A stretch of DNA of 64,000 nt, taken from NCBI GenBank assembly GCA_002498365.1, contig DAHB01000002.1, positions 1 through 64,000 of the forward strand, written 5' to 3'. Below are positions 48,896 to 57,624 of this stretch, in pieces. Below the pieces are notes generated by a model. That model saw only the letters and a list, made by a program, of their open reading frames with translations, did no database searches and was not told the DNA's origin. Numbering within the stretch: position 1 is the first letter of the stretch; each line of letters starts with the position of its first letter. The translations under genes were made by a program, and so were the position numbers. The DNA is from Methanomassiliicoccaceae archaeon UBA421 (GTDB taxonomy: Archaea > Thermoplasmatota > Thermoplasmata > Methanomassiliicoccales > Methanomethylophilaceae).

Positions 48896-49666
48896 TCACT
48901 CGGCCGCCTCTTCTATCGTTTCAAGTTTCTTTTCGAGTATCGAGATGTCGCAGACGTAGATGTCATCGGGCAGCTCCATGTCCTCCAGGCATCCGACCCA
49001 GTATACAACGACGCCGGGCCCGAATATCTGAGTGTACGGCACGAGCTGCTTGCGCGCGTTGAACCTGAACTCGATATTGTCTCCGAAAGAGGCCTTGCTC
49101 TCGATCCAGTATATCTTCTTGCCCTCGTACATCATCGGCTTGTCCAGAAGGCTGTCGGGGGTCTTCTCGAACTCCCCGCGCAGTTCGTTCTCGGTCCTGT
49201 ACCCGATCCCCTGTCCGTTCAGCCAGTTCTGCAGCAGTTCCTCTCCCCATTCTCCTCGCTCTTTCTGTTTCTGGGTGCCGTACGGGGAATAGATCAGATC
49301 GTTCTCCGTGACCTCCCTCAGCTCGTCGGCGGTCTCCCTGCTTTCGAGCTTGTCAGGGTCCCTGACGAACTCCCAGAACTGCTTCTTGGAAGCCCCGTCC
49401 TCCTGAAATATCATCATCGCAGTGAGTATAGGAGGGAAACGGTTCCTTTCGGCGATCTCCATGAGGGTCTTTCCCTTCTTCCAGTCCTTGAGCATGAACT
49501 TCGCGTTCTTTTTGACGACGTAGAAACGTTTCTTGACGTCCCTCGAGGTCTTCTGCGTGAACAGGGACTCGAGCATCCTCCTGTCGTATCCCTCCGACTC
49601 GAACGTTTTGACGTCCGCGGCGGTCTTCAGACCGTTATATATCCTCTTGTATTCGGCGTAGTCCAT
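48896..49666 (-). CDS. TPD-motif nuclease-like protein (CDIN1/C15orf41 homologue)
   Basis: A 256-residue protein whose C-terminal half carries the TPD signature (EFEKTPDSLLDKPMM) and a PD-(D/E)XK-like core (IYWIESKASFGD), and an N-terminal HTH-like helical half (MEIAERNRFPPILTAMMIF). This is the archaeal relative of human CDIN1, mutated in congenital dyserythropoietic anaemia type I. Nuclease activity is predicted from the fold; the natural substrate is unknown. It converges with mptA with one base between stops. Confidence 0.85.
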   Translation of the reverse strand: MDYAEYKRIYNGLKTAADVKTFESEGYDRRMLESLFTQKTSRDVKKRFYVVKKNAKFMLKDWKKGKTLMEIAERNRFPPILTAMMIFQEDGASKKQFWEFVRDPDKLESRETADELREVTENDLIYSPYGTQKQKERGEWGEELLQNWLNGQGIGYRTENELRGEFEKTPDSLLDKPMMYEGKKIYWIESKASFGDNIEFRFNARKQLVPYTQIFGPGVVVYWVGCLEDMELPDDIYVCDISILEKKLETIEEAAE

Positions 49667-49671
49667 CTTAA

Positions 49672-51021
49672 TCAGCCGCTAAGGTTGCGTACTAGGTCCT
49701 CTGCTGCCGCGAGCACGACGTCTCTCACCATGGAGGTCGGCGGACAGTAGGCGTTCTCTGCCTTGGCAAGGAAGTCCTCGGCGGTCGTTCCGAAAAGGAC
49801 GGCCGAAGTGAGCCAGTTGATGCGGCCCGTGGCGTCCTCTCCTGCAAGGATCTGCGCCCCCACGATCCGGTGGGAGCATCTGTCGGCGGATATCTTGACC
49901 ACGAGCCTTTTTCCTCCCGGAGAGTATCTGGCTCTCGTAAATCCTTCCGCCTTGCCTTCTGCGACGGAGATCCCGTACCAGGACGCAAGGCCCTGCGACA
50001 GCCCGGTGCCGGCGATCTGTATGTCGCCGATGACGCTGACCCACGGGCTGGCCGTCGCTCCGAAGACCGCGCGGTCCCCGGCGGCGTTCCTTCCGGCGAC
50101 GTCGCCCTCCTTCACTGCGGAAGACCCCAGCTGGCTCATGGTCGGGCCGGGCATCGCCGCCGACTGGCACTGTATAAGGTCGCCTGCAAGGAATATGTCG
50201 TTCACCAGGCGCCCCCTCCTGTAGGGCTGCAGGGTGGGCGAGACAGCAACGGCTCCCAGCTGGCCGATGTCGAGCCCTAGCTCCTTCGGTATGTCAAGGT
50301 TGGCGCGCACGCCTGTGGCGAATATCACCATTCCGCAGGGATAGTCCTTGCCGGCGGCCCTGACGCCGGTCACTTTATCGTCTCCGAGGACCGCCTCCAC
50401 AGGCGCCTTCAGGACGATCTTCACGCCCATTTCCTCAAGGTGCTTCTGGACGGGCACGGCCATGTCGGAGTCTGCTATGCGCGGGATAACCTGGTCCATC
50501 ATCTCTATGACGGTGACATCCTTCCCCGAATTTCGCAGCGCGACGGCCATCTCCAATCCGATGACGCCTGCGCCGGCGATGACGACCCTGTCGGTCCCCT
50601 TCATGCAGGCCTCTATGTCCTTCCCGTCCCTGACGGTCCTTACCGTGAAAACTCCTTCGAGGCCCACTCCGGGGATGGGCGGGACGAAGACCCTCCCGCC
50701 GGTGGCGATGACCAGGGAGTCGTACGGGTACCTTTTTCCGCCCGCCGCGACCTCTTTCGCGTCCGCGTATACGGATTCGACCTTGGTACGGGTCAGGACG
50801 GTGATGTTCTTTTTTTCCGAATAATACGCCGCATCATGCATGACGATACGGTCCCAGCTGTTCTTCCCTTCGAGGACCCAGGGTATGGCGCAGGGTGAAT
50901 ATGCGATGTCCTCGTCTTCGGTGATCACCGTAATCTCAGAATCAGGATCAAATTTTCTGGCCGAGGATGCCGAAGTCATGCCGGCGGCCCCCGAGCCTAT
51001 GATTATTATTTTTTTAGCCAT
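49672..51021 (-). CDS. FAD/NAD(P)-dependent disulfide oxidoreductase (CoADR/Nox-like)
   Basis: A 449-residue pyridine nucleotide-disulfide reductase: FAD motif IIIIGSGAAGMTSA, active Cys43 in YSPCAIPWVLEG as in CoA-disulfide reductases and NADH oxidases, the GxGxxG NAD(P) motif VVIAGAGVIGLEMAVAL, and FLAGDLIQC. The C-terminal dimer domain ends with a YCPPTSMVRD segment. Role: redox defence or sulfur/CoA disulfide reduction. Five bases separate it from the TPD gene downstream. Confidence 0.88.
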   Translation of the reverse strand: MAKKIIIIGSGAAGMTSASSARKFDPDSEITVITEDEDIAYSPCAIPWVLEGKNSWDRIVMHDAAYYSEKKNITVLTRTKVESVYADAKEVAAGGKRYPYDSLVIATGGRVFVPPIPGVGLEGVFTVRTVRDGKDIEACMKGTDRVVIAGAGVIGLEMAVALRNSGKDVTVIEMMDQVIPRIADSDMAVPVQKHLEEMGVKIVLKAPVEAVLGDDKVTGVRAAGKDYPCGMVIFATGVRANLDIPKELGLDIGQLGAVAVSPTLQPYRRGRLVNDIFLAGDLIQCQSAAMPGPTMSQLGSSAVKEGDVAGRNAAGDRAVFGATASPWVSVIGDIQIAGTGLSQGLASWYGISVAEGKAEGFTRARYSPGGKRLVVKISADRCSHRIVGAQILAGEDATGRINWLTSAVLFGTTAEDFLAKAENAYCPPTSMVRDVVLAAAEDLVRNLSG

Positions 51022-51101
51022 GTGGCTTACCGGACGGGGGATTAATATCGACTGATATTAACGTTTCCTGGCGCGAAGAATCCTGCGAGGGCCTCCCGGA
51101 C

Positions 51102-51392
51102 ATGGAAAACGATATTATCGCGCAACACGGTCGCAGGGTTATGGTCATAGACGTAGGGCACGATGAGGGGGGCTGCGTATTCAAGATATACGTAGACGGG
51201 GAAGAGGCCGGGTACCTTTCATACGATATGGATGCTGGCACATTGGATATAGAGCATACGGTCGTAGATCCACTCTTCAGAGGCCGTGGCCTGGGCAGGG
51301 TGTTGGTCGAGGCCGCCGTCGAGTATGCAAAATGCAGGAGCGTGGAGGTACGTCCCTTCTGCTCCTACGCCAGAGTCCTCATGGAAAGGTGA
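51102..51392 (+). CDS. GNAT-like N-acetyltransferase (short form)
   Basis: A 96-residue protein of the small YidJ/NATD1-like GNAT type: FKIYVDGEEAGYLSYDMDAG, a central strand with DIEHTVVDPLFRGRGLGRVL (acetyl-CoA pyrophosphate loop RGRGLG) and EVRPFCSYARVLM at the end. It probably acetylates a small amine or a protein. Stands between the oxidoreductase (divergent) and raSEA. Confidence 0.8.
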   Translation: MENDIIAQHGRRVMVIDVGHDEGGCVFKIYVDGEEAGYLSYDMDAGTLDIEHTVVDPLFRGRGLGRVLVEAAVEYAKCRSVEVRPFCSYARVLMER

Positions 51393-51472
51393 TCCCGACG
51401 GGCCCGGACCCGCATCCGGGCCGTCCGCAATCAGGAAAGAATATAACGCAGACTGCGTTTGGTCGTCTGGAT

Positions 51473-52462
51473 ATGAAGGAAAGGAACCCATCGGAACCGG
51501 AGGCGGTTTGGAAGGAGAAAGACGTTTCGTCAGGCAGGACCGTAGATGCGATGGTGGCCATCATGCGGACCAGCGGATGCCGCTGGGCGAAGGCAGGGGG
51601 CTGCACAATGTGCGGATACAGGGAGGCCTCGCTTCCCCAGACCACGGAGTCGGACCTGATGTCCCAGGTGGACCGCATTATCGAGAGGTACAAAGGCGAG
51701 CCGTTCGTCAAGTTCTACACTTCGGGCAGCTTCCTGGACACAGGAGAGATACCTGTAAGTGTCAGGGAAAGGATCTTCGACGAGTTCTCGGAATGCGAGA
51801 GGATACTTGTGGAGAGCCGCCCCGAGTTCGTCAACGAAGAAACGATCGGGTCTCTACCCAAGACCGCCACCGTGGCTCTGGGGCTCGAGAGCTCAGACCC
51901 CGAGGTACTCCGCAGGTCCGTCCACAAGGGCTTCACCCCCGCCGAAAGCAAGAGGGCCGGGACCGCGGTCCGGGACGCAGGGCTTTCCGTGAGGACCTAC
52001 CTGTTGCTCAAACCAATATACCTGACGGAGGGCCAGGCAATTGAAGATTCCGTCCGCTCCGCACTTTTCGCGGACCCCTGGTCCGCCGAGATATCCATAA
52101 ACCCGCTGAACGTCCAGTTCGGCACCCAGACCGAAAGGCTGTGGAAGCGCGGGGAGTTCAGGGCACCTTGGATATGGTCCCTTATCGAGGTCTTCAGACG
52201 TCTGTCCGGAAACATAAGTGCCAGGCTGATGTCTTCTCCCTCGGGCGGAGGCTCCCAGAGGGGTGTTCACAACTGCGGTGAATGCGACCGCAGGGCTCTT
52301 GACGCGGTCGAGAAGTTCTCATTCTCACAGGACGTCAGGGACCTCGACGTCGCCTGCGCCTGCGTCGAAAAGTGGAAAGATTACCTCAGAGCCGAGAAGA
52401 TGCTGGGTACCTCGGCCGACCTCGAAAGGGGCATAATTAATGACCTGGCACTTAGGATGTGA
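51473..52462 (+). CDS. raSEA: archaeosine biosynthesis radical SAM enzyme RaSEA
   Basis: A 329-residue radical SAM protein with the characteristic long cluster motif CRWAKAGGCTMCGYREAS, the FYTSGSFLDTGEIP segment, LGLESSDPEVLRRSVHKGF and a C-terminal CGECDRR..CAC cysteine group. With ArcS it converts preQ0-modified tRNA to archaeosine at G15. ATG 51473 is about 30 bases after AATATAAC, so leaderless; the frame to 51332 lies across the GNAT gene. Confidence 0.87.
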   Translation: MKERNPSEPEAVWKEKDVSSGRTVDAMVAIMRTSGCRWAKAGGCTMCGYREASLPQTTESDLMSQVDRIIERYKGEPFVKFYTSGSFLDTGEIPVSVRERIFDEFSECERILVESRPEFVNEETIGSLPKTATVALGLESSDPEVLRRSVHKGFTPAESKRAGTAVRDAGLSVRTYLLLKPIYLTEGQAIEDSVRSALFADPWSAEISINPLNVQFGTQTERLWKRGEFRAPWIWSLIEVFRRLSGNISARLMSSPSGGGSQRGVHNCGECDRRALDAVEKFSFSQDVRDLDVACACVEKWKDYLRAEKMLGTSADLERGIINDLALRM

Positions 52463-52466
52463 GGAT

Positions 52467-52793
52467 ATGGTTGACTACGATATCAAGAAAGGATGGGCAG
52501 GAAAGATCGAGGGCGAAGGACTCGAGAAACTGATGACTGAAACGTTCGGGAACGCCCACAAGAAAGGCGGTGCGATAGTATCGAAGTACGGTGTGCTCGA
52601 GGCGATAGAGGCCGAGATGACTTCGAAGTCGATACTGCGCGTCGAGACCGCTAACGTCTCCGGACCGATGACCGACGACGATATTCTGGATACGAAGAGG
52701 AAGCTCAACGCTTTCGTCGAGGCCGCCACGGGATTCGATGTCAAGGCGCGCAAGAAGCGTGCCCAGGACAAGGCCAAAAAAGGTCTCCTCTGA
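52467..52793 (+). CDS. small conserved archaeal protein (DUF5611-like)
   Basis: A 108-residue basic/acidic protein from ATG 52467, preceded by GAGGAT; a start at 52440 would overlap raSEA without a site. Sequence features: MVDYDIKKGWAGKIEG, EAIEAEMTSKSILRVETAN, and a Lys/Arg-rich end (KARKKRAQDKAKKGLL). It resembles the methanogen family I know as DUF5611; the number is from memory and should be treated as tentative. Probably co-transcribed with raSEA. Confidence 0.7.
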   Translation: MVDYDIKKGWAGKIEGEGLEKLMTETFGNAHKKGGAIVSKYGVLEAIEAEMTSKSILRVETANVSGPMTDDDILDTKRKLNAFVEAATGFDVKARKKRAQDKAKKGLL

Positions 52794-52836
52794 CAAACCA
52801 AACTCTCCTGTCCCATTTTTCATATATGGGCGGCAG

Positions 52837-53042
52837 GAGGATTTAAGTACAACATGGGAATACCATCGCTAGATTGGACAATATGATGTCCGACCAGACG
52901 CACGGGCTATGCGATTGCATCCCATGCTCGCCCCGCGAAAACATGATTTTGGGGCCGAACAGGCGTCACGGTCGGAATATCCAGACGTTCCGTCGATTAA
53001 GACAGCGAGGTTAGCGAAGAGACCCTCGCGGGAAGTGAAAAA
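52837..53042 (+). promoter_or_regulatory. promoter and leader of the S10/spc ribosomal operon
   Basis: Between 52794 and rpl3 no established gene is present. A TATA-like GATTTAAGTA at about 52839-52848 predicts initiation near 52872, leaving a leader of about 170 bases, long for this genome. A stem GCGAGG (53005-53010) / CCTCGC (53024-53029) lies just before ATG 53043. A small open frame (52886 to a TAG at 53012) is inside it. Archaeal ribosomal leaders sometimes carry autoregulatory sites, so this one is a candidate. Confidence 0.45.
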
Positions 53043-54041
53043 ATGTCACAGAGGAGACGTCCTAAGAGAGGATCCAGGGCCTACGGCCCTAGGAAGAGAG
53101 CGCAGGCACAGAGGCCCAGGTTGGACTCTTGGCCAGAGGTCGGCGGGTCCCCCAAGATACAGGGATTCGCAGGCTATAAGGCCGGGATGACGCATGCCTT
53201 CATCGTCGACAAGCGCGTAAAGAGCACCACATCAGGAATGGAGGTCCAGACCCCGGTAACCGTTATCGAGGTCCCCCCCATGAAGATCGCAGCGGTGAGA
53301 TTCTATGAGAACAGCACGCTCGGCCTGAAGACCGCCGGCGAAGTATGGGCCAACGACCTGGACCCCCTTCTCGAAAGGAAGATGAGGGTGCCCAAGGAGC
53401 ACACGGCCGAATCTTTCGCCAGGTATGACGGTCTGGACACAGAGGACATACGTGTTCTCGCATACACCCAGCCCAAGCTCGTCAGCGGAGTGCCCAAGAA
53501 GGTCCCCGAGCTCATGGAGCTGAGGATCGGCGGAGGAACCATCGCAGAGAGGCTCGCCTACGCCAAAGGGATCCTGGGAAAAGAAATGACAGTGACCGAC
53601 TTCGCCCCGGAGGGAGCGTTCGTCGATGTAATAGCGATCACTAAAGGGAAGGGATTCCAGGGCGCTACCAAGCGCTGGGGGGTCAAGCTTCTGTCCCACA
53701 GGAACAGCAAGCACCGCCGCATGATCGGTAACCTCGGACCCAAGAGGCCCGGATACGTAAGGGGAACCGTCCCCATGTCCGGTCAGATGGGATACCACCA
53801 GAGGACCGAGTTCAATAAGAAGATAGTCAAAGTAGGAGAAGAGGGCGCCGAGATCAACCCGAAGGGCGGCTTCCTCAACTACGGAGAGGTAAGGAACACC
53901 TACATCCTCGTGCGCGGCTCCGTTCCGGGACCCACCAAGAGGATAATCAGGCTGAGAGATGCAACAAGACTGCCCAAGAAGGCGGACACGGGTGTACCCG
54001 AGATAACATATGTGTCCACCGAATCCAAGCAGGGGGCATGA
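53043..54041 (+). CDS. rpl3: ribosomal protein uL3
   Basis: A 332-residue archaeal uL3: KIQGFAGYKAGMTHAFIVD, TAGEVWANDLDPLLERKMRV, the KGKGFQGATKRWGVK loop and GQMGYHQRTEFNKKIVKVG near the peptidyl transferase centre. First gene of the S10/spc cluster; its TGA overlaps the rpl4 ATG. Normal length for archaea. Confidence 0.97.
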   Translation: MSQRRRPKRGSRAYGPRKRAQAQRPRLDSWPEVGGSPKIQGFAGYKAGMTHAFIVDKRVKSTTSGMEVQTPVTVIEVPPMKIAAVRFYENSTLGLKTAGEVWANDLDPLLERKMRVPKEHTAESFARYDGLDTEDIRVLAYTQPKLVSGVPKKVPELMELRIGGGTIAERLAYAKGILGKEMTVTDFAPEGAFVDVIAITKGKGFQGATKRWGVKLLSHRNSKHRRMIGNLGPKRPGYVRGTVPMSGQMGYHQRTEFNKKIVKVGEEGAEINPKGGFLNYGEVRNTYILVRGSVPGPTKRIIRLRDATRLPKKADTGVPEITYVSTESKQGA

Positions 54042-54814
54042 GGATGAAACAGACAAATGTTTACAATGTACGCGGAGAGGTCTCCGGCAAGACGGACGTT
54101 CCCGCAGCCTTCGAGACCACGTTCAGGCCGGACATCATAAAGAAGGCCGTCCTCGCCGCCGCCGCCAATTCCAGGCAGCCCTACGGACCCAACAAGGGAT
54201 CCGGGCAGAGGCACTCCGTCAGCACATGGGGGAAGGGACGCGGAGTCTCCCGTGTCCAGAGGATAAAGGACGGAAGGAAAGGAGCGCAGTCCCCCAACAA
54301 CGTTTCGGGACGCAGGGCTCACCCCCCGATGCCCGAGAGGAAATGGGAACAGAAGATCAACAAGAAGGAGCTGGCGATCGCACGCAGGTCTGCACTCGCA
54401 GCCACAGGCGATGTCGAATGCGTCAAGACCCGCGGTCACAAGTTCGACGACTCCGTATCATTCCCGATCGTGGTCGAGGACGCCTTCCAGGAGATCGCGA
54501 CCACCGCGGAGGTGGCCGAGTTCTTTGATAAGATCGGCATCGGATACGACGTCGACCGCGCCAAGGACGGTACCAAGATCCGTGCCGGAAGGGGAAAGAT
54601 GAGGAACAGGAAGTACCGCACCCCGGTGTCCATACTCGTAGTGGTATCGGACAGGGACGTGCCGGTCTTCAAGGGCGCCTCCAATCTGGCAGGCGTCGAG
54701 GTGGAGACCGTCGGCACCCTCAACACGGGCATCCTGGCCCCCGGAGGGGACGCAGGCAGGCTTACGGTGTACACCCAGTCAGCATTCGCAAAGATAGGAG
54801 AGTGGACACAGTGA
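54038..54814 (+). CDS. rpl4: ribosomal protein uL4
   Basis: A 258-residue uL4 (256 from ATG 54044): VRGEVSGKTDVPAAFETTFR, the extended RNA-binding loop RQPYGPNKGSGQRHSVSTWG and GRGKMRNRKYRTPVSILVVV. It lines the exit tunnel and in some organisms represses its own operon, so it is a candidate ligand for the rpl3 leader. GTGA overlap with rpl23. Confidence 0.97.
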   Translation: MRMKQTNVYNVRGEVSGKTDVPAAFETTFRPDIIKKAVLAAAANSRQPYGPNKGSGQRHSVSTWGKGRGVSRVQRIKDGRKGAQSPNNVSGRRAHPPMPERKWEQKINKKELAIARRSALAATGDVECVKTRGHKFDDSVSFPIVVEDAFQEIATTAEVAEFFDKIGIGYDVDRAKDGTKIRAGRGKMRNRKYRTPVSILVVVSDRDVPVFKGASNLAGVEVETVGTLNTGILAPGGDAGRLTVYTQSAFAKIGEWTQ

Positions 54815-55092
54815 AGCAGAGCGACGTTCTGATAAGACCGTACGTCACAGAGAAGTCGATGAACCACACGTCCGGCACCCCTACACAGGGATTCAGGGAC
54901 GGCAACAAGATCGAGTTCATCGTTCACAGGCAGGCCGACAAGCCGACCATCAAGGCGATCTTCGAGGAGCGCTTCGAGGTCAAGGTCGACAAGGTCTGGA
55001 TAAGGATAGAGAAGGACGGCAAGCACGCCATCATCAAGCTGTCGGAGGGATACTCCGCAGAGGATGTAGGCATGAGGGTCGGAGTATTCTGA
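54811..55092 (+). CDS. rpl23: ribosomal protein uL23
   Basis: A 93-residue uL23 from GTG 54811 in a GTGA overlap with rpl4: DVLIRPYVTEKSM, NKIEFIVHRQADKPTIKAI, EERFEVKVDKVWI. It sits at the tunnel exit and docks SRP and other nascent-chain factors. A GTG at 54802 in frame is a weaker alternative. Confidence 0.96.
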   Translation: MKQSDVLIRPYVTEKSMNHTSGTPTQGFRDGNKIEFIVHRQADKPTIKAIFEERFEVKVDKVWIRIEKDGKHAIIKLSEGYSAEDVGMRVGVF

Positions 55093-55102
55093 GGTGAGAT
55101 GA

Positions 55103-55804
55103 ATGGGAAAGAGATTGAGAACACAGAGAAGGGGGCGCGGAACGCCCCTGTACCGCTCTCCCAGCCACAGGCACGTCGACGATGTCAAGCTGCCCCCGAC
55201 CAATGAGGGCACGGGCATAATCACCGATCTGATACAGGCGCCCGGCAGAACATGCCCACTTGCCGTTGTCGATTTCGGCGGAAAGTACGACTACCAGCTC
55301 GCGGCCGAGGGAATGAAGGTCGGACAGACGGTCAGTGTCGGCGGCGATACGGTCAGGCCCGGTAACATCACCGTCCTGTCCATGATCCCCGAGGGAACGC
55401 TGGTCCACAACATCGAGGGCAAGCCCGGAGACGGAGGCAAGTTCGTCAAGACCGCAGGCACGTCCGCAACGGTCGTCAGCAGAGGCGACGCGGTCGTCCT
55501 CCAGATGCCCTCGGGCGTGCTCAAGGAGTTCCACCCCACATGTCGCGCGGCGATAGGTATAGTCGCAGGCGGCGGAAGGGTCGACAAACCGCTCGGCAAA
55601 GCCGGCAGCAATGCGCTGGCCCTCAGGTCCAGGTCTAAGGCCAACAAACACGTGAAGGGAATCGCCATGAACGCTGTCGACCACCCCCACGGAGGAGGAG
55701 GCCACCCGCACGTCGGAGGACCGAACTGCCAGAAGAGGACGGCATCGCCCGGACAGAAGGTAGGGTTCATTGCTAAGAAGAAGAGAACCAAAGGTAAGAG
55801 GTAA
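55103..55804 (+). CDS. rpl2: ribosomal protein uL2
   Basis: A 233-residue uL2: RTQRRGRGTPLYRSPSHRH, the central beta-barrel, VAGGGRVDKPLGKAG and the NAVDHPHGGGGHPHVGGPN segment with the conserved His near the peptidyl transferase centre. Shine-Dalgarno GAGGTGA precedes ATG 55103. Confidence 0.97.
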   Translation: MGKRLRTQRRGRGTPLYRSPSHRHVDDVKLPPTNEGTGIITDLIQAPGRTCPLAVVDFGGKYDYQLAAEGMKVGQTVSVGGDTVRPGNITVLSMIPEGTLVHNIEGKPGDGGKFVKTAGTSATVVSRGDAVVLQMPSGVLKEFHPTCRAAIGIVAGGGRVDKPLGKAGSNALALRSRSKANKHVKGIAMNAVDHPHGGGGHPHVGGPNCQKRTASPGQKVGFIAKKKRTKGKR

Positions 55805-55808
55805 TTAA

Positions 55809-56270
55809 ATGGCTAGTAAAATAATCCAGGGATCGGCCAAGGCATCCAGGCGCAGGACCAGGAAGAAGGCGTCAGCGATCCAGTCCAGGAGGAAGAAGGA
55901 GTTCCTCTACCGCGGGTTCACGATGGACGAGCTTGTGGTAATGTCCTTCGACGAGATAATCGGACTTCTGCCATCCAGGGCCAGGAGGACGTACCTCCGC
56001 GGTCTCAACTACGAGCAGCAGCTGCTGTTCGACGAGCTGACGACCGCCGAGAAGACGATCAGGACCCACCGCAGGGACCTCCCGATCATACCCCAGTTCG
56101 TCGGAAAGACGGTCGCCGTCTACAACGGCAAAGAATTCAAAGAGGTCGAGATCAAACCCGAGATGATCGGGCACTTCCTCGGAGAGTTCGTGATGAACAG
56201 AAAGACGCCGCAGCATTCGGGACCCGGTGTCGGTGCGACAAGGTCCTCGAAGTTCATGCCGCTGAAGTGA
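55809..56270 (+). CDS. rps19: ribosomal protein uS19
   Basis: A 153-residue archaeal uS19: KEFLYRGFTMDELVVMSF, SRARRTYLRGLN, HRRDLPIIPQFVGKTVAVYN and GVGATRSSKFMPLK at the end. It binds the head of the small subunit next to the A-site finger. Longer than bacterial S19 by its archaeal N-terminal part. Confidence 0.96.
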   Translation: MASKIIQGSAKASRRRTRKKASAIQSRRKKEFLYRGFTMDELVVMSFDEIIGLLPSRARRTYLRGLNYEQQLLFDELTTAEKTIRTHRRDLPIIPQFVGKTVAVYNGKEFKEVEIKPEMIGHFLGEFVMNRKTPQHSGPGVGATRSSKFMPLK

Positions 56271-56277
56271 GGTGAAG

Positions 56278-56730
56278 ATGATGAGTTCAGGATATACAGC
56301 AACATCCGACCCGGACATCTCCGCCAAGGCGGTCGGCAAGGACATACCCGTCTCCCCCAAGTTCGCCCGCGAGGTCGTAGGAATGATCCGCGGAAGAAAG
56401 GTCGAGGAGGCGGCGGTGATGCTCGAGGAGGTCATCGCGAAGAAGAGGGCGGTCCCGCTGAAGAGATACAACAAGCGTGTGTCCCACAAAGCGGGCATCG
56501 GCCCCGGAAGATACCCCGTGAAAGCGGCCAAGGCGATCCTCTCGATCATCGAGAGCGCATCGTCCAACGCCGAATACAAGGGGCTGGACGTCTCCAGCAT
56601 GTCCATAGCGACCATCTCCGTCTCCAGGGGAGTGACCGTACCAGGTCACATGCCCAGGGCGCACGGAAGGGCGACGCAGTGGAACCAGGAGACCGTCAAC
56701 ATAGAAGTTATAATAGAGGAGGTTGAGTGA
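56278..56730 (+). CDS. rpl22: ribosomal protein uL22
   Basis: A 150-residue uL22: KAVGKDIPVSPKFAREVVGM, IRGRKVEEAAVMLEEVIAKK, HKAGIGPGRYPVKAAK, and the long hairpin ending in PRAHGRATQWNQETVNIEVI. Starts at ATG 56278 or 56281 after GAGGTGA. It lines the tunnel. The gene ends just before rps3, with GGAGG inside its 3' end. Confidence 0.96.
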   Translation: MMSSGYTATSDPDISAKAVGKDIPVSPKFAREVVGMIRGRKVEEAAVMLEEVIAKKRAVPLKRYNKRVSHKAGIGPGRYPVKAAKAILSIIESASSNAEYKGLDVSSMSIATISVSRGVTVPGHMPRAHGRATQWNQETVNIEVIIEEVE

Positions 56731-56731
56731 A

Positions 56732-57421
56732 ATGGCATCTGAGAGGAAGTTCGTTTCCGAGAACATACGCAGGGTCCTCCTGAAGGAGTTCCTTATGAAA
56801 GAGGTCAGCCGCGCAGGCTTCGGCGGGCTCCAGGTGCAGAGGGGACCTAACGGTACCCGCGTGGAGCTCACCACCGAGAGGCCGGGACTGGTCATCGGGC
56901 CCCACGGGCAGACGATCAAGGCGCTCACCGCCGCGATCAAGAACGATTTCAACTTCGAGAACCCCTTCATCGAGGTCGTCGAGGTCGAGAACGCGAACCT
57001 GAACGCCCAGATAATGGCAGAGAAGCTAGCCTTCTCGCTTGAGAGAGGATGGCACTTCCGCAGGGCAGGGCACTCCACGGTCCGCAGGATCATGGACTCC
57101 GGCGCGCGCGGATGCCACATAATCCTCGCCGGAAAACTGACCGGACAGAGGCACAGGACCGAGAAGTTTAAAGAGGGCTACATCAAGTTCTGCGGAGAAC
57201 CCAGCGAGGTGTTCATCACCCGCGGGTTCGCCGTCGCCAAGCTCAAAATGGGCGTCATAGGCGTGACCGTCGAGATCATGGACCGCGACTCCAAGCTGCC
57301 TGCCGACATCTCCGTCGCCAGCAAGACCGAGGCCGCCGAGCTCCTTCCCGACATGTTCAAGGCCGAGCAGACGCAGGCCGCCGAGCCTGTCGAAAAGTCC
57401 GTTGAGAAGGAGGCCGTCTGA
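56732..57421 (+). CDS. rps3: ribosomal protein uS3
   Basis: A 229-residue uS3: a KH domain (LVIGPHGQTIKALTAAIKND) and the C-terminal domain HIILAGKLTGQRHRTEKFKE. ATG 56732 follows GGAGGTTGAG at good spacing; a GTG at 56723 lies inside that site. The Glu/Ala-rich end (QTQAAEPVEKSVEKEAV) is an archaeal-type tail. One-base overlap with rpl29. Confidence 0.97.
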   Translation: MASERKFVSENIRRVLLKEFLMKEVSRAGFGGLQVQRGPNGTRVELTTERPGLVIGPHGQTIKALTAAIKNDFNFENPFIEVVEVENANLNAQIMAEKLAFSLERGWHFRRAGHSTVRRIMDSGARGCHIILAGKLTGQRHRTEKFKEGYIKFCGEPSEVFITRGFAVAKLKMGVIGVTVEIMDRDSKLPADISVASKTEAAELLPDMFKAEQTQAAEPVEKSVEKEAV

Positions 57422-57624
57422 TGGCATCCATCAAAGCGGCCGACATCAGGAACATGAGCGCCGAGGAGCGCAATCAGAAGCTCAAGGAGCTCCGCAACGA
57501 ACTGATGCATGAGAGGGGAGTCTCCGCCACCGGCGGAGCCCCCACCAGCCCCGGCGCCATACGCGCCCTCAGACTGAACATCGCCCGGATTCTTACCATC
57601 CAGAAGGAGGAGGAAGAAATCTGA
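57421..57624 (+). CDS. rpl29: ribosomal protein uL29
   Basis: A 67-residue two-helix protein (SAEERNQKLKELRNELMHER; ALRLNIARILTIQKEEEE) near the tunnel exit. Overlaps rps3 and the SUI1 gene by one base each. Normal length. Confidence 0.95.
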   Translation: MASIKAADIRNMSAEERNQKLKELRNELMHERGVSATGGAPTSPGAIRALRLNIARILTIQKEEEEI

